Shown one piece after another: positions 29,972 to 38,928 of a DNA stretch of 64,000 nt; position 1 is the first letter of the stretch; each line of letters opens with the position of its first letter. Position numbers and translations under genes: made by a program. The notes under the pieces are model-generated. The model was given only the letters and a program-made list of their open reading frames with translations, had not been told where the DNA came from and ran no database searches. This DNA is from Lachnoclostridium phytofermentans (GTDB lineage Bacteria > Bacillota > Clostridia > Lachnospirales > Lachnospiraceae): contig NZ_JPOF01000003.1 of assembly GCF_000733755.1 (NCBI RefSeq), positions 248,001 to 312,000 on the forward strand. The letters run 5' to 3'.

Positions 29972-30400
29972 TCATGATTCATTGATTTTATATGCAATTT
30001 CTTCTGAAACAAGTTCGAATCCATGCTTCACTAAAGACTGCTTACCTGCCTCAATATCTGAGATTTTAATTACCATTGAAGCATTCTCATTCGTTGCTAA
30101 AGCATACATATATTCAATATTAACATCCTCCAAAACCTTTAATAACTCATGCAGCATCCCAATTTTATTGGGTAGCTTCACTGCTAATACATCAGTTAAC
30201 ATTGCTGAAAATCCTGCTTCCTTTAAAACTCGTTTCCCTTCGTTAGGATTTGACACTATCATACGCAGCAAACCATATTCGCTCGTATCTGCCAAGCTCA
30301 TAGAGGTAATGTTTATCCCATTTTCCTTCAGTGTTTCTGTTACTTTTTCCAGCCTTCCAGTTCTGTTTTCAATAAATACAGATAATTGTTTAATTGCCAA
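29972..30400 (-). CDS. tandem ACT-domain protein
   Basis: Two ACT domains in 142 residues (about 1-68 and 69-140), opening MAIKQLSVFIENRTGRLEKV. ACT domains bind amino acids and regulate their metabolism. The gene is the last of the ior-paaK operon, 14 bases after paaK. It is clearly related to the protein at 31735-32142. Binding of an aromatic amino acid or aryl acid is inferred from the neighbours. Confidence 0.88.
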   Translation of the reverse strand: MAIKQLSVFIENRTGRLEKVTETLKENGINITSMSLADTSEYGLLRMIVSNPNEGKRVLKEAGFSAMLTDVLAVKLPNKIGMLHELLKVLEDVNIEYMYALATNENASMVIKISDIEAGKQSLVKHGFELVSEEIAYKINES

Positions 30401-30414
30401 AGTAAAACCTCCTT

Positions 30415-31713
30415 TTAGACTAATTTACGTTTGTCAATCACTCGTTTCGCTTTTCCTTCACTTCTCTCGATGGTCTTTGGTTCCACTAACTTAACCTTGA
30501 CCGAAAGACCTAACGCTTGTTGTAATACATGAGCTATTTTGCCTGTTAAGTACTCTAATTTCCTAATCTCATCAGAGAAAAATCGCTCTTCTACTTCCAC
30601 CCAAACTTCTAAAGTATCCTGATGATTCACTCTATCAACGAACATTAAATAATGAGGGCTAGTTTCACCTAATTCTAAAAGGGCAGTTTCAACCTGCGAT
30701 GGAAAGACGTTAACTCCTCGAATAATTAGCATGTCATCGGTACGTCCTTTGAAACGAGAAATTCTTGCAAGCGTTCTACCACATTCGCACTTCTCGTAAT
30801 TAATACTTGTTAAATCCTTGGTACGATAACGAAAGAGCGGTAAGGCTTCCTTGGTAATCGTTGTAAATGCCAGTTCTCCAATTTCTCCTGATTTACATGG
30901 TTCTAAGGTATCTGGATGAAGAATTTCCGGGATAAAATGATCCTCATATACATGAAGTCCAGTATGATATTCACAGTCAGCTGCTACGCCAGGTCCCATA
31001 ATCTCGCTTAACCCATAAATGTCATGAGCATTAATATGGAGGCGTGACTCAATTTCTTTCCTCATGTTTTCTGTCCATGGTTCAGCACCACAGATTGCCG
31101 CCTTTAGTTGAATGCGGTCTATCACTCCTTCTTCCTCTAATGTCTCAATAATATGTAATAAATAGGAGGGGGTGCATGCAATTGCGGTACATCCAAAGTC
31201 CTCCATCATTGTTATTTGTTTTTTGGTATTCCCAGATGACATTGGAATCACAGTGGCTCCTAAATTTTCCGCCCCATAGTGAAGCCCCAGCCCACCAGTA
31301 AATAAACCATAACCGTAAGAGACTTGTATCTTATCCTCTTTTCCTAATCCAACCATAGCCAAAACTCTTGCAACACATTCCTGCCAATTCTCGATGTCCC
31401 TTCTGGAGTATCCGACTACGGTTGCCTTTCCTGTTGTTCCGGATGAAGCATGAACACGCACAATTTCCGATTGTGGTATTGCAAAAAGTCCAAATGGATA
31501 GTTATCCCGTAAATCTGTTTTTGTAGTAAATGGGAGCTTAGTCAGGTCCTCTATTCCCCGAATATCTCCCGGCTCTAAGCCCATAGTCTGCATTTTCTTA
31601 CGATAGAATTCCACATTATGATATACGCGGTCAACCATCTTTACTAGCCGTTTGCTCTGGAGATTTTGCATCTCATCTCGGCTCATGCATTCCTTTGCTT
31701 CGTTCCATATCAT
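30415..31713 (-). CDS. paaK: phenylacetate-CoA ligase
   Basis: AMP-forming ligase of the PaaK family (432 residues) that activates phenylacetate or related aryl acids with CoA. Visible are the phosphate-binding loop [16 protein letters not shown] (about 88-103), the adenylate motif [11 protein letters not shown], and the C-terminal hinge [18 protein letters not shown] with a Cys pair (CECG) before it. It lies between two ACT-protein genes and downstream of iorAB, so it may activate aryl acids made or used by IorAB. It is a paralogue of the enzyme at 37304-38617. AGGAGG precedes the ATG. Confidence 0.95.
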   Translation of the reverse strand: MIWNEAKECMSRDEMQNLQSKRLVKMVDRVYHNVEFYRKKMQTMGLEPGDIRGIEDLTKLPFTTKTDLRDNYPFGLFAIPQSEIVRVHASSGTTGKATVVGYSRRDIENWQECVARVLAMVGLGKEDKIQVSYGYGLFTGGLGLHYGAENLGATVIPMSSGNTKKQITMMEDFGCTAIACTPSYLLHIIETLEEEGVIDRIQLKAAICGAEPWTENMRKEIESRLHINAHDIYGLSEIMGPGVAADCEYHTGLHVYEDHFIPEILHPDTLEPCKSGEIGELAFTTITKEALPLFRYRTKDLTSINYEKCECGRTLARISRFKGRTDDMLIIRGVNVFPSQVETALLELGETSPHYLMFVDRVNHQDTLEVWVEVEERFFSDEIRKLEYLTGKIAHVLQQALGLSVKVKLVEPKTIERSEGKAKRVIDKRKLV

Positions 31714-31734
31714 TGGTGTTTCCTCCTGAATTCA

Positions 31735-32142
31735 TTATTCGATTACACACACATTGTTTTCACGTAACACAGTTTCTGCTTTCTTCATATCATTGATATT
31801 TAATACCATCAATGGTGCTTTTTCTCCACGAAGTACAAAGGAATAGATGTAATTAATACTCAAGTTATGTTCTGCCAAAATAGCAAGAACGCGATCCAAA
31901 TCCCCTGGTTTATCCATTAATTCAACTGCCAATACGTCGGATACTTTCACTGCAAATCCTTTTTCGCAAAGTACCAATTTTGCTTTGTCAGGTTCATCTA
32001 CTATAATACGTAGTATACTAAAATCCGGTGAGTCAAACACAGAAATCGCCCGCAAATTAATACCATTCTCACTCAGTGCACTTGTTACTTTTCTAAGACT
32101 ACCAACTTTATTTTCAACAAATACAGATAACTGTTTCATCAT
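31735..32142 (-). CDS. tandem ACT-domain protein
   Basis: 135 residues with two ACT domains, opening MMKQLSVFVENKVGSLRKV. Closely related in layout to the 29972-30400 protein and placed between iorB and paaK. It is probably a regulatory or effector-binding partner for aryl-acid metabolism. Confidence 0.88.
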   Translation of the reverse strand: MMKQLSVFVENKVGSLRKVTSALSENGINLRAISVFDSPDFSILRIIVDEPDKAKLVLCEKGFAVKVSDVLAVELMDKPGDLDRVLAILAEHNLSINYIYSFVLRGEKAPLMVLNINDMKKAETVLRENNVCVIE

Positions 32143-32162
32143 AGCTTCTCCTCCTTACAGTT

Positions 32163-32738
32163 TTATTGATGCATCTCATAACCAATTAAGAAAGCTTTTT
32201 TATTGATATCAATAGTCTTTGTAGGTACTGTGTTCTCGATTACTGTAAGCCAGTCTTCTTTGGTAAAATCCATATGAGCTGCTGCGATACCAAGCACTAT
32301 AATATTAAATACCTTTGTATTACCAAGCTTCTTTGCCTCATCCATTGCATCCACGCTTAATACCTTATGCTCTTTTTTTAGATCCTCAATGATATTCTCT
32401 GGGTATACAGCATTTCCTATCACTACTGGCATAGGATCAATTCTTTGATTATTCACAATCAAAATACCAGTCTTCTTTAAGAAATGAGAATAGCGCATTG
32501 CCTCTAAACGCTCAAATGCGATTAATACATCTACTTGACCAACTTCTACGATGGGCTCAGTTACCTTATCCCCATATCGAACAAAGGTAACAACGCTGCC
32601 TCCGCGTTGTGCCATACCATGTACCTCTGAAAGCTTGACATCATAGCCTGCATTCATCGTAATTCCACCTAAGATTCGGCTGGTAAGTAGGGTTCCCTGA
32701 CCACCAACTCCAACTATCATAATATTTTTTGTCGCCAT
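32163..32738 (-). CDS. iorB: indolepyruvate:ferredoxin oxidoreductase, beta subunit
   Basis: Gamma-type domain subunit of 2-oxoacid:ferredoxin oxidoreductase (191 residues). The N-terminal glycine motif VGVGGQGTLLTSRILGG and the HGMAQRGGSV block are typical of IorB. With IorA it converts arylpyruvates to aryl-acetyl-CoA and reduced ferredoxin, or runs in reverse. It lies 12 bases after iorA. Confidence 0.95.
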   Translation of the reverse strand: MATKNIMIVGVGGQGTLLTSRILGGITMNAGYDVKLSEVHGMAQRGGSVVTFVRYGDKVTEPIVEVGQVDVLIAFERLEAMRYSHFLKKTGILIVNNQRIDPMPVVIGNAVYPENIIEDLKKEHKVLSVDAMDEAKKLGNTKVFNIIVLGIAAAHMDFTKEDWLTVIENTVPTKTIDINKKAFLIGYEMHQ

Positions 32739-32750
32739 GGTGATTTCCTC

Positions 32751-34490
32751 CTATCTCTCTACCTTTTCTATTGCACCGAACTTACATTTCTCGAAGCATA
32801 GATTGCAACCATTACACATAGTATCATTGATTACTGTGACACCATCTTCCTTCCTTGTTATTGCCGGACATCCTGGTTTTAGACACATTCCACACTTTTT
32901 ACACTTCATTGAAACCACTTTACACTGTGTTTTACTTAGTTTCTTGGTAAGAAGTACACAAGGTGCTTTTGCTATTATTACAGAGAGTTCATCCTTTGCA
33001 ACTTCTTCTTTCACGATACCTTCTAACGCGTTCGTGTCAAAGGCATTCACCTCAATCACATTTTTTATTCCTATCGAACGACATAAATCAGGAATATTGA
33101 TTGCTATGGTATCTTCTCCCATTAATGTTTTCCCAGTTGCTGCATGATCTTGATGTCCAGTCATTCCTGTGGTTGAGTTATCCAAAATCATCACAGTACC
33201 AGTTCCCTTGTTATATACCATGTTAATCAAAGAGTTGATACCAGTATGCATGAAGGTGGAGTCACCAATGACGGCAACCCAGTTTTTTATGTACTCTTTC
33301 CCCTTCGCCTTTTCCATTCCATGTAAGGTACTGATACTTGCCCCCATACAAACAGTCGTATCCACAACATTTAACGGAGCTACTGCACCAAGGGTATAAC
33401 AGCCAATATCACCAGCTGCATGAATTCCTAACTTCTTTAATACAGAAAATACGCTTCGATGAGGACATCCGGGGCAAAGAATCGGTGGACGATTCGGTAC
33501 CTGCGCCGCTTGTTTTATCTCAACTTTTTCTTTTTTAATCGCTTTTCTTAATAGATTCGCGCTATATTCTCCCTGAACAGTAAGAATTTCTTTCCCGACT
33601 GCTTTGATTCCCCAGGACTTCACCTGCTCTTCAATCACAGGATCTAATTCTTCCACTATGTACAAGTTTTCCACGGAAGTGGCAAACTCCTCAATTAACT
33701 TTCTTGGAAGTGGATTTACCACACCAAGCTTAAGAACAGATACTTCTGGCAATGCTTCTTTTACATACTGATAGGGAATACCACTTGTTATGACACCAAT
33801 TTTCTTATCGTTATATTCGATTCGATTAATTGGAAAAGTACTGCTTTCTTCTATCATTTGTTTCGTACGTGCTTCTACAACAAGATGACGAACTTTTGCA
33901 TTCCCTGGCATCATTACATTTTTTTCTGGATTTCTAACATAAGGTTTATCTTCTACTTCGATTCTGTCATTTAAGTTAACCATGCCTTGAGAATGAGAAA
34001 GCCTTGTTGTTGTACGCACAATTACAGGTGTATCATACTTCTCACTCATATCAAATGCAAATTTTACAAACTCTTTCGCCTCTTCACTGTCGGAGGGCTC
34101 TAGTACTGGAACTTGTGCAGCTCTTGCTACCATTCTGGTATCTTGTTCATTTTGTGAACTGTATAATCCGGGATCATCAGCTGCAACAAGTACTAACCCT
34201 CCATTAACACCAGCATACGAAATTGTAAATAAAGGGTCAGAAGCAACATTAACACCAACATGTTTCATAGAGGCAAGAGCTCTGACACCGCTAATCGATG
34301 CTCCGATAGCTACCTCCATTGCTACCTTTTCATTCGGTGACCATTCACTATAAATCTCTTTATATTTCACAATATTCTCGCTAATTTCCGTACTTGGTGT
34401 TCCAGGATAAGCAGCCGAAACTTTCACACCGGCTTCATATGCTCCTCTGGCAATTGCTTCATTGCCTAACATAATTTCTCTCTTTTGCAT
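32751..34490 (-). CDS. iorA: indolepyruvate:ferredoxin oxidoreductase, alpha subunit
   Basis: Large subunit (579 residues) that binds thiamine diphosphate and two [4Fe-4S] clusters. The pyrimidine-binding domain has AAYPGTPSTE. The TPP-binding region has GDIGCYTLG, MGASISTLHGMEKA and VIGDSTFMHTG. The C-terminus carries CKKCGMCLKPGCP and CNGCNLCFEKC. ATG at 34490 has a purine-rich AGGAAGAGAG site and matches family starts; the longer frame from 34562 adds unlike residues. First gene of the ior-paaK operon. Confidence 0.96.
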   Translation of the reverse strand: MQKREIMLGNEAIARGAYEAGVKVSAAYPGTPSTEISENIVKYKEIYSEWSPNEKVAMEVAIGASISGVRALASMKHVGVNVASDPLFTISYAGVNGGLVLVAADDPGLYSSQNEQDTRMVARAAQVPVLEPSDSEEAKEFVKFAFDMSEKYDTPVIVRTTTRLSHSQGMVNLNDRIEVEDKPYVRNPEKNVMMPGNAKVRHLVVEARTKQMIEESSTFPINRIEYNDKKIGVITSGIPYQYVKEALPEVSVLKLGVVNPLPRKLIEEFATSVENLYIVEELDPVIEEQVKSWGIKAVGKEILTVQGEYSANLLRKAIKKEKVEIKQAAQVPNRPPILCPGCPHRSVFSVLKKLGIHAAGDIGCYTLGAVAPLNVVDTTVCMGASISTLHGMEKAKGKEYIKNWVAVIGDSTFMHTGINSLINMVYNKGTGTVMILDNSTTGMTGHQDHAATGKTLMGEDTIAINIPDLCRSIGIKNVIEVNAFDTNALEGIVKEEVAKDELSVIIAKAPCVLLTKKLSKTQCKVVSMKCKKCGMCLKPGCPAITRKEDGVTVINDTMCNGCNLCFEKCKFGAIEKVER

Positions 34491-34541
34491 GTTGCTCTCT
34501 TCCTTTCTTTCTTTTCTTTTTACCCTGCTTACTATGTGATA

Positions 34542-34570
34542 ATTATACATTTTATACAACATAGATACAA
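34542..34570 (-). promoter_or_regulatory. promoter of the iorAB-paaK operon
   Basis: On the minus strand -35 TTGTAT (34565-34570), 17 bases, and a perfect -10 TATAAT (34542-34547). It lies about 50 bases before iorA. The rest of the 34571-34810 spacer is AT-rich, with no gene. Confidence 0.65.
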
Positions 34571-34813
34571 TGGTCCTCCATTTATTTGGATATAACTAAT
34601 TAATTTACAGACATATTATAGAACTTATCACTATTGCTTTTTCTTTATAACTTCAAAATATAATCTTTTGTTTTTCCTTTACTAAAAGTAATCGACTCTT
34701 TCCTTTGATTTCTTTTATTTACCATAAAATTAGTAAATATTTCACATTGTATTAGATTTTTATAAATGGTCTTAATAAATTATTAGAATTCCATTAGGCT
34801 TTCCTAACATCCA

Positions 34814-34842
34814 TAGACACTTGAAAAATCACATACTATAAT
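34814..34842 (+). promoter_or_regulatory. promoter of the CmpB-like membrane protein gene
   Basis: -35 TAGACA (34814-34819), 17 bases, -10 TATAAT (34837-34842). It is divergent from the ior promoter, about 270 bases away. Confidence 0.65.
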
Positions 34843-34931
34843 ACAGAAAAACCATAAATCCCCTAAATGTTGACATGTATGATTATAAATGGACAAACAA
34901 AAGGATACCTTGCTCTTAAAGGAGGGGATCT

Positions 34932-34976
34932 ATGAAAATATGTCTTACGAAGGAGAGAGTAACATGTGGTGTGTAA
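34932..34976 (+). CDS. possible 14-codon leader peptide
   Basis: ATG at 34932 has an ideal AAAGGAGGGG 4-5 bases upstream and opens a 14-codon frame, MKICLTKERVTCGV, ending at TAA 34974-34976. It covers the ribosome site and start (34964) of the membrane-protein gene in another frame. Coupled translation is the likely sense, if it is real. Confidence 0.4.
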   Translation: MKICLTKERVTCGV

Positions 34977-35461
34977 ATAGCATGATATGGCTTTTTGTCT
35001 ACAGCTTCTTTGGCTGGTGCTACGAAACAATTGTTTGTTCCATACAAGCTGGTGAGTTAGTAAAACGAGGTTTTCTATTCGGACCCTACCTACCGATCTA
35101 TGGGTTTGGTGCCTTACTAATTATTCTGTGTCTACATAAACGTATGAATAAAGCAAACCTATTCTTGTTTAGTATGTTAGTAACAACTGCCCTAGAATAC
35201 GCTACTTCCTGGGTACTTGAGATGTTATTCGGCCGCAGGTGGTGGGATTATTCTAACTATACGATTCAGCTAAATGGTCGTGTCTGTTTACTAGCATCCT
35301 TATTATTTGGGATACTGGGAGTACTTTTAGTAAAATACATTCACCCTAGGCTGAAACATCGAACAGATCAAATACCTCCGAAGATTAGAGTATTTTGTGC
35401 CTCTATTTTATTTGTTGCTATGTCCACTGATTTTGTTTTTTCCGTCTTACGTAATCTTTAA
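34964..35461 (+). CDS. CmpB-like putative ABC transporter permease-type membrane protein
   Basis: Small polytopic membrane protein (about 165 residues, 4-5 helices) resembling the Pfam family named ABC_trans_CmpB. The family-like block FFGWCYETIVCSIQAGELVKR lies near the N-terminus, with GFLFGPYLPIYGFGA after it. I chose ATG at 34964 because GAAGGAGAG lies upstream. The in-frame ATG at 34889 would add a polar segment unlike the family. No partner ATPase is nearby and the function is unknown. Confidence 0.75.
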   Translation: MWCVNSMIWLFVYSFFGWCYETIVCSIQAGELVKRGFLFGPYLPIYGFGALLIILCLHKRMNKANLFLFSMLVTTALEYATSWVLEMLFGRRWWDYSNYTIQLNGRVCLLASLLFGILGVLLVKYIHPRLKHRTDQIPPKIRVFCASILFVAMSTDFVFSVLRNL

Positions 35462-35497
35462 ACATAATATTTCATTCTGTCTCATGTTTCGTTTCAG

Positions 35498-35526
35498 TTG
35501 ACAATCTTCCCATTTTTTGGTATTAT
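35498..35526 (+). promoter_or_regulatory. strong promoter of the symporter gene
   Basis: -35 TTGACA (35498-35503), 17 bases, -10 TATTAT (35521-35526). Confidence 0.75.
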
Positions 35527-35527
35527 C

Positions 35528-35560
35528 ACTTTAAAGCGCAACGCTTTATAGCGTTAAAGT
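35528..35560 (+). promoter_or_regulatory. dyad over the symporter transcription start
   Basis: ACTTTAA (35528-35534) pairs with TTAAAGT (35554-35560), and inside it AACGCT/AGCGTT (35540-35545/35550-35555) forms a second symmetry. It directly follows the -10, where a repressor operator or 5' stem would sit. Confidence 0.5.
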
Positions 35561-35598
35561 AGTGAATTGATTATATCTTAAAAAAGGAGATTAAATCT

Positions 35599-37125
35599 AT
35601 GATTGTCAAACTAATTATGCTCTTCGTATTCTTTGGAATTATGATTCTTGTTGGCATCCATTCTAGAAAGCATACCAAGAACATTAGTGATTTCGTACTT
35701 GGCGGACGAAGTGTAGGACCTTGGCTTACCGCTTTTGCATTTGGAACTTCTTATTTTTCTTCTGTAGTTTTTATTGGATATGCTGGAAGATTCGGTTGGG
35801 ATTTTGGTGTTTCTGCTACATGGATTGGTCTTGGAAACGCATTAATCGGTAGCTTATTTGCATGGATTATCCTTGGTCGCAGAACTAGAGTAATGACAAA
35901 ACATTTTAATTCACAGACAATGCCTGAATTTTTTGGCTCACGCTATGAAAGTAAATCAATCAAAATAACAGCCTCTGTCATTGCCTTTGTTTTCCTTGTG
36001 CCATATACTTCATCGATTTATAATGGACTATCTCGTCTATTTGGTATGGCCTTTGATATTCCATATGAAATCTGTGTTATTGTAATGGCTACTCTAACCG
36101 GAGTGTATGTTATCTTAGGTGGTTATATGGCAACTGCAATCAATGATTTAATCCAAGGTATTATTATGCTTTTTGGTATTGTTGCTATTATTGTCGCTGT
36201 CTTAAACCAAAAAGGTGGATTCCTAGAAGCAATTAATCAATTATCGCAAATAAATAGCGAAGCTTCTGTAACACTTGGACAACCTGGTGCATATACTTCT
36301 TTCTTTGGTCCAGACCCTTTAAACCTAATTAGTGTTATAATTCTTACTTCCTTAGGTACTTGGGGTCTTCCTCAGATGGTACATAAGTTTTATACTATTA
36401 AAGATGAAAAAGCTATAAAAACTGGAACCATAATATCCACATTATTCGCTATTGTCGTATCGGGTGGATGTTATTTTCTTGGTGCCTTCTCACGTTTATT
36501 TGACAATGGAAGTATTAGAAACGCTGAAGGGAAAGTTATCTTTGATAGTATCGTTCCCTATATGATTTCATTTTTGCCAGATATCTTAGTCGGCATCACC
36601 GTAGTATTAGTTTTATCTGCTTCCATGTCAACCCTTTCCGCTCTGGTTTTAACTTCAAGTTCAACATTAACTCTAGACTTTCTAAAAGAAACCTGTTTTA
36701 AAAAGATGAAGACAAAAACTCAACTTCTACTTATGAGAATATTAATTGCATTCTTCATTCTTATATCCGTTGTCCTAGCTCTTGATCCTCCGAAATTCAT
36801 TGCAGAGCTGATGGGTATCTCTTGGAGTGCTCTCGCTGGCTCCTTCCTTGCCCCTTTCCTCTACGGTCTTTACTGGAAAGGAGTTACAAAAGCTGGTGTT
36901 TGGTCTGCCTTTTTGGTTGGTGTTGGCGTAACAGTTGTAAACTTAAAACTCGAGTTCTTCTCTTCCTCCATCGTAGCTGGTGCTTTTACCATGTTACTAA
37001 GTCTGATTGTAGTACCAATTGTCAGTATAGTTACACCAAAACTATCAAAAACATCCTTGCTTGATATGTTCTCTTGTTACCAAGAAACTGTAATCGTTTC
37101 AAAAAAAGACTCTTTAGAAGAATAA
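35599..37125 (+). CDS. sodium:solute symporter (SSS family)
   Basis: Membrane carrier of 508 residues with about 13 membrane helices. It has the SSS signature in the second half (GISWSALAGSFLAPFLYGLYWKG) and the opening ISDFVLGGRSVGPWLTAFAFGTSYFSS. It imports a small solute with Na+. The substrate cannot be told from sequence; its place between two aryl-acid ligase genes makes an aryl acid or amino acid possible. AAAAAGGAG precedes the ATG. A Na+ gradient could be maintained by the V-ATPase of this window. Confidence 0.92.
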   Translation: MIVKLIMLFVFFGIMILVGIHSRKHTKNISDFVLGGRSVGPWLTAFAFGTSYFSSVVFIGYAGRFGWDFGVSATWIGLGNALIGSLFAWIILGRRTRVMTKHFNSQTMPEFFGSRYESKSIKITASVIAFVFLVPYTSSIYNGLSRLFGMAFDIPYEICVIVMATLTGVYVILGGYMATAINDLIQGIIMLFGIVAIIVAVLNQKGGFLEAINQLSQINSEASVTLGQPGAYTSFFGPDPLNLISVIILTSLGTWGLPQMVHKFYTIKDEKAIKTGTIISTLFAIVVSGGCYFLGAFSRLFDNGSIRNAEGKVIFDSIVPYMISFLPDILVGITVVLVLSASMSTLSALVLTSSSTLTLDFLKETCFKKMKTKTQLLLMRILIAFFILISVVLALDPPKFIAELMGISWSALAGSFLAPFLYGLYWKGVTKAGVWSAFLVGVGVTVVNLKLEFFSSSIVAGAFTMLLSLIVVPIVSIVTPKLSKTSLLDMFSCYQETVIVSKKDSLEE

Positions 37126-37135
37126 ATAATGAGAC

Positions 37136-37189
37136 GAACGAAAATATCTTAGAGAGTAAGAAATTGCTTCTCTAAGAAATTTTTCGTTC
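37136..37189 (+). terminator. terminator of the symporter gene
   Basis: A long imperfect hairpin: GAACGAAAAT...TCTTAGAG pairs with CTCTAAGA..ATTTTTCGTTC. It starts 11 bases after the stop. The T-run lies within the distal arm. Confidence 0.6.
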
Positions 37190-37303
37190 ATTTATATATT
37201 CATTAATCGTTTTTATTCATTCCAATCACTAATAGAATATCAGTGATAAATATGTACTTACAAAATGTAATTGATAACTTTTTTGCTTATAAAATATAAT
37301 TGA

Positions 37304-38617
37304 TTAAAACATAACATTCTTTCTTAAATCAGTTACACGTTTTGCTTTTCCTTCAAATCGTTGTAAACTTCCTGGCGTTACAAGTTTAATCGTAGCATCT
37401 AATCCCAATACTGTTTTTAGCTGATTTCTAATATTCTTTTCCAATCCTTCTAATAAAGAATAAGAATCAAGCACGGTATCATCGATAAGTTCCACTTGAA
37501 TCTCCATTGTATCCAAATGATTTACACGGTCAACCGTAATCTGATAGTGTGGACCAATCTCAGGAATTTTTAACATGACTTCTTCTATCTGAGAAGGGAA
37601 CACATTGACACCTCGGATTACTAACATATCATCGGTACGACCAAATAAATTAGCCATACGTACGGTAGTCCTCCCACACTTGCAGGGCTCCTGCATTAAC
37701 TTTGTGATATCACGAGTACGATAACGGATTAAGGGGACTGCTTCTTTGGTAAGACAGGTGATAACCAATTCACCTTTCGAACCAGGAGGTAACACTTCTC
37801 CGGTATCTGGATCAATAATTTCTGGAATAAAGTGATCTTCATTAATATGCATTCCACACAGATATTCACATTCTCCTGATACGCCCGGCCCACATAACTC
37901 ACTCATACCATAATTTTGAGTACACAGGAACTCCTTACCCCAAAGCTTATACATCTCCTCCCGCATTGGTTCTGTCATACCTTCACCACCAAATAACCCA
38001 ATTTTAACGTTTAAATCTTTCTTAGGATCAATTCCCATCGAAAGTGCAACTTCTGCAATATGCAATGCGTAAGAAGGGGTAGCCACTAATAATGTCGTGC
38101 CAAAATCTTGCATAAACATAATTTGCTTTTTGGTATTCCCAGACGAGGTCGGACATACACTTGCTCCAATGTTCTCTAAACCAAAATGCAATCCTAACGC
38201 ACCAGTAAACATCCCATAACCAAAGCAAATCTGTGCGGTATCCTCTTTTGTCGCTCCACCCATACATGCAATTCTCGATACGTTATTTGTCCAAACTTCC
38301 ATATCCTTTTTCGTATAACCGACTACTGTAGGTTTTCCGGTGGTACCTGACGAGGCATGAATACGAACTACCTCTTTTTTTGGAACTGCAAACATTCCAA
38401 AAGGGTAATTATCGCGAAAATCCTGTTTCAATGTAAATGGAAGTTTCTTTAAATCTTCTAACGATCTTACATCTTCTGGTTTCATGTCAATTGCATCCAT
38501 TTTCTCATGGTAAAATGGTATCTTATCATAGACACGTGCAACGGTTTCCTGAAGTCTTTTTAATTGAATTTCTTCTATCTCACTTCTAGACATCGTTTCT
38601 TCTTTGGCCCAAATCAT
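37304..38617 (-). CDS. paaK: phenylacetate-CoA ligase, second paralogue
   Basis: AMP-forming aryl-acid CoA ligase (437 residues) closely similar to the 30415-31713 enzyme. It has [32 protein letters not shown], and [20 protein letters not shown] preceded by the Cys pair CKCG. It stands alone, with GGAGGGT before its ATG and no ACT gene attached. A different aryl substrate from the first paralogue is plausible but not shown by the sequence. Confidence 0.95.
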   Translation of the reverse strand: MIWAKEETMSRSEIEEIQLKRLQETVARVYDKIPFYHEKMDAIDMKPEDVRSLEDLKKLPFTLKQDFRDNYPFGMFAVPKKEVVRIHASSGTTGKPTVVGYTKKDMEVWTNNVSRIACMGGATKEDTAQICFGYGMFTGALGLHFGLENIGASVCPTSSGNTKKQIMFMQDFGTTLLVATPSYALHIAEVALSMGIDPKKDLNVKIGLFGGEGMTEPMREEMYKLWGKEFLCTQNYGMSELCGPGVSGECEYLCGMHINEDHFIPEIIDPDTGEVLPPGSKGELVITCLTKEAVPLIRYRTRDITKLMQEPCKCGRTTVRMANLFGRTDDMLVIRGVNVFPSQIEEVMLKIPEIGPHYQITVDRVNHLDTMEIQVELIDDTVLDSYSLLEGLEKNIRNQLKTVLGLDATIKLVTPGSLQRFEGKAKRVTDLRKNVMF

Positions 38618-38890
38618 GTTGTACCCTCCATTTTTTCCTTTCTAAAATTTTTGCTAAAATATGTGAATTTCTTGTTTGAAACTTAAATTAGTATATTTAG
38701 CAAATTGACGACTTTTGTAACTCTATTAGCTTATCTAAAAGTTTTATTACATCAAAGCTGTAATGCGTTAAACTATTGTAATTATATGTTTATTCCTTAC
38801 GTTTGTCAATGGGCGTTCAATAAATCGAAAAAAGGGAAAAAAAAGATGAAGATTTTTTTATAAATAGTGGAAATAAGGCAAGCTGTGTTT
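38618..38890. other. AT-rich intergenic region
   Basis: Region between the second paaK and the Cys/Gly-rich gene. It is rich in A/T runs, and I see no gene or stable hairpin in it. Confidence 0.4.
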
Positions 38891-38899
38891 CATAAGATA
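38891..38899 (+). promoter_or_regulatory. CATAAGATA element, sporulation-sigma-like -10
   Basis: CATAAGATA fits the CATA-N3-TA -10 of Bacillus sigma-K and resembles sigma-E -10 sites. ATA lies 15 bases upstream. It is 30 bases before the start codon. The convergent Cys-rich gene has CATAAGAT at the same distance. Confidence 0.4.
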
Positions 38900-38928
38900 C
38901 ACTGTAAACATTTATTGGAGGAACTCAT

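Noticed and set aside
34889-34963. Longer start of the CmpB-like membrane protein
   Set aside because: The ATG at 34889 has no ribosome site and adds a polar segment; ATG at 34964 has GAAGGAGAG.
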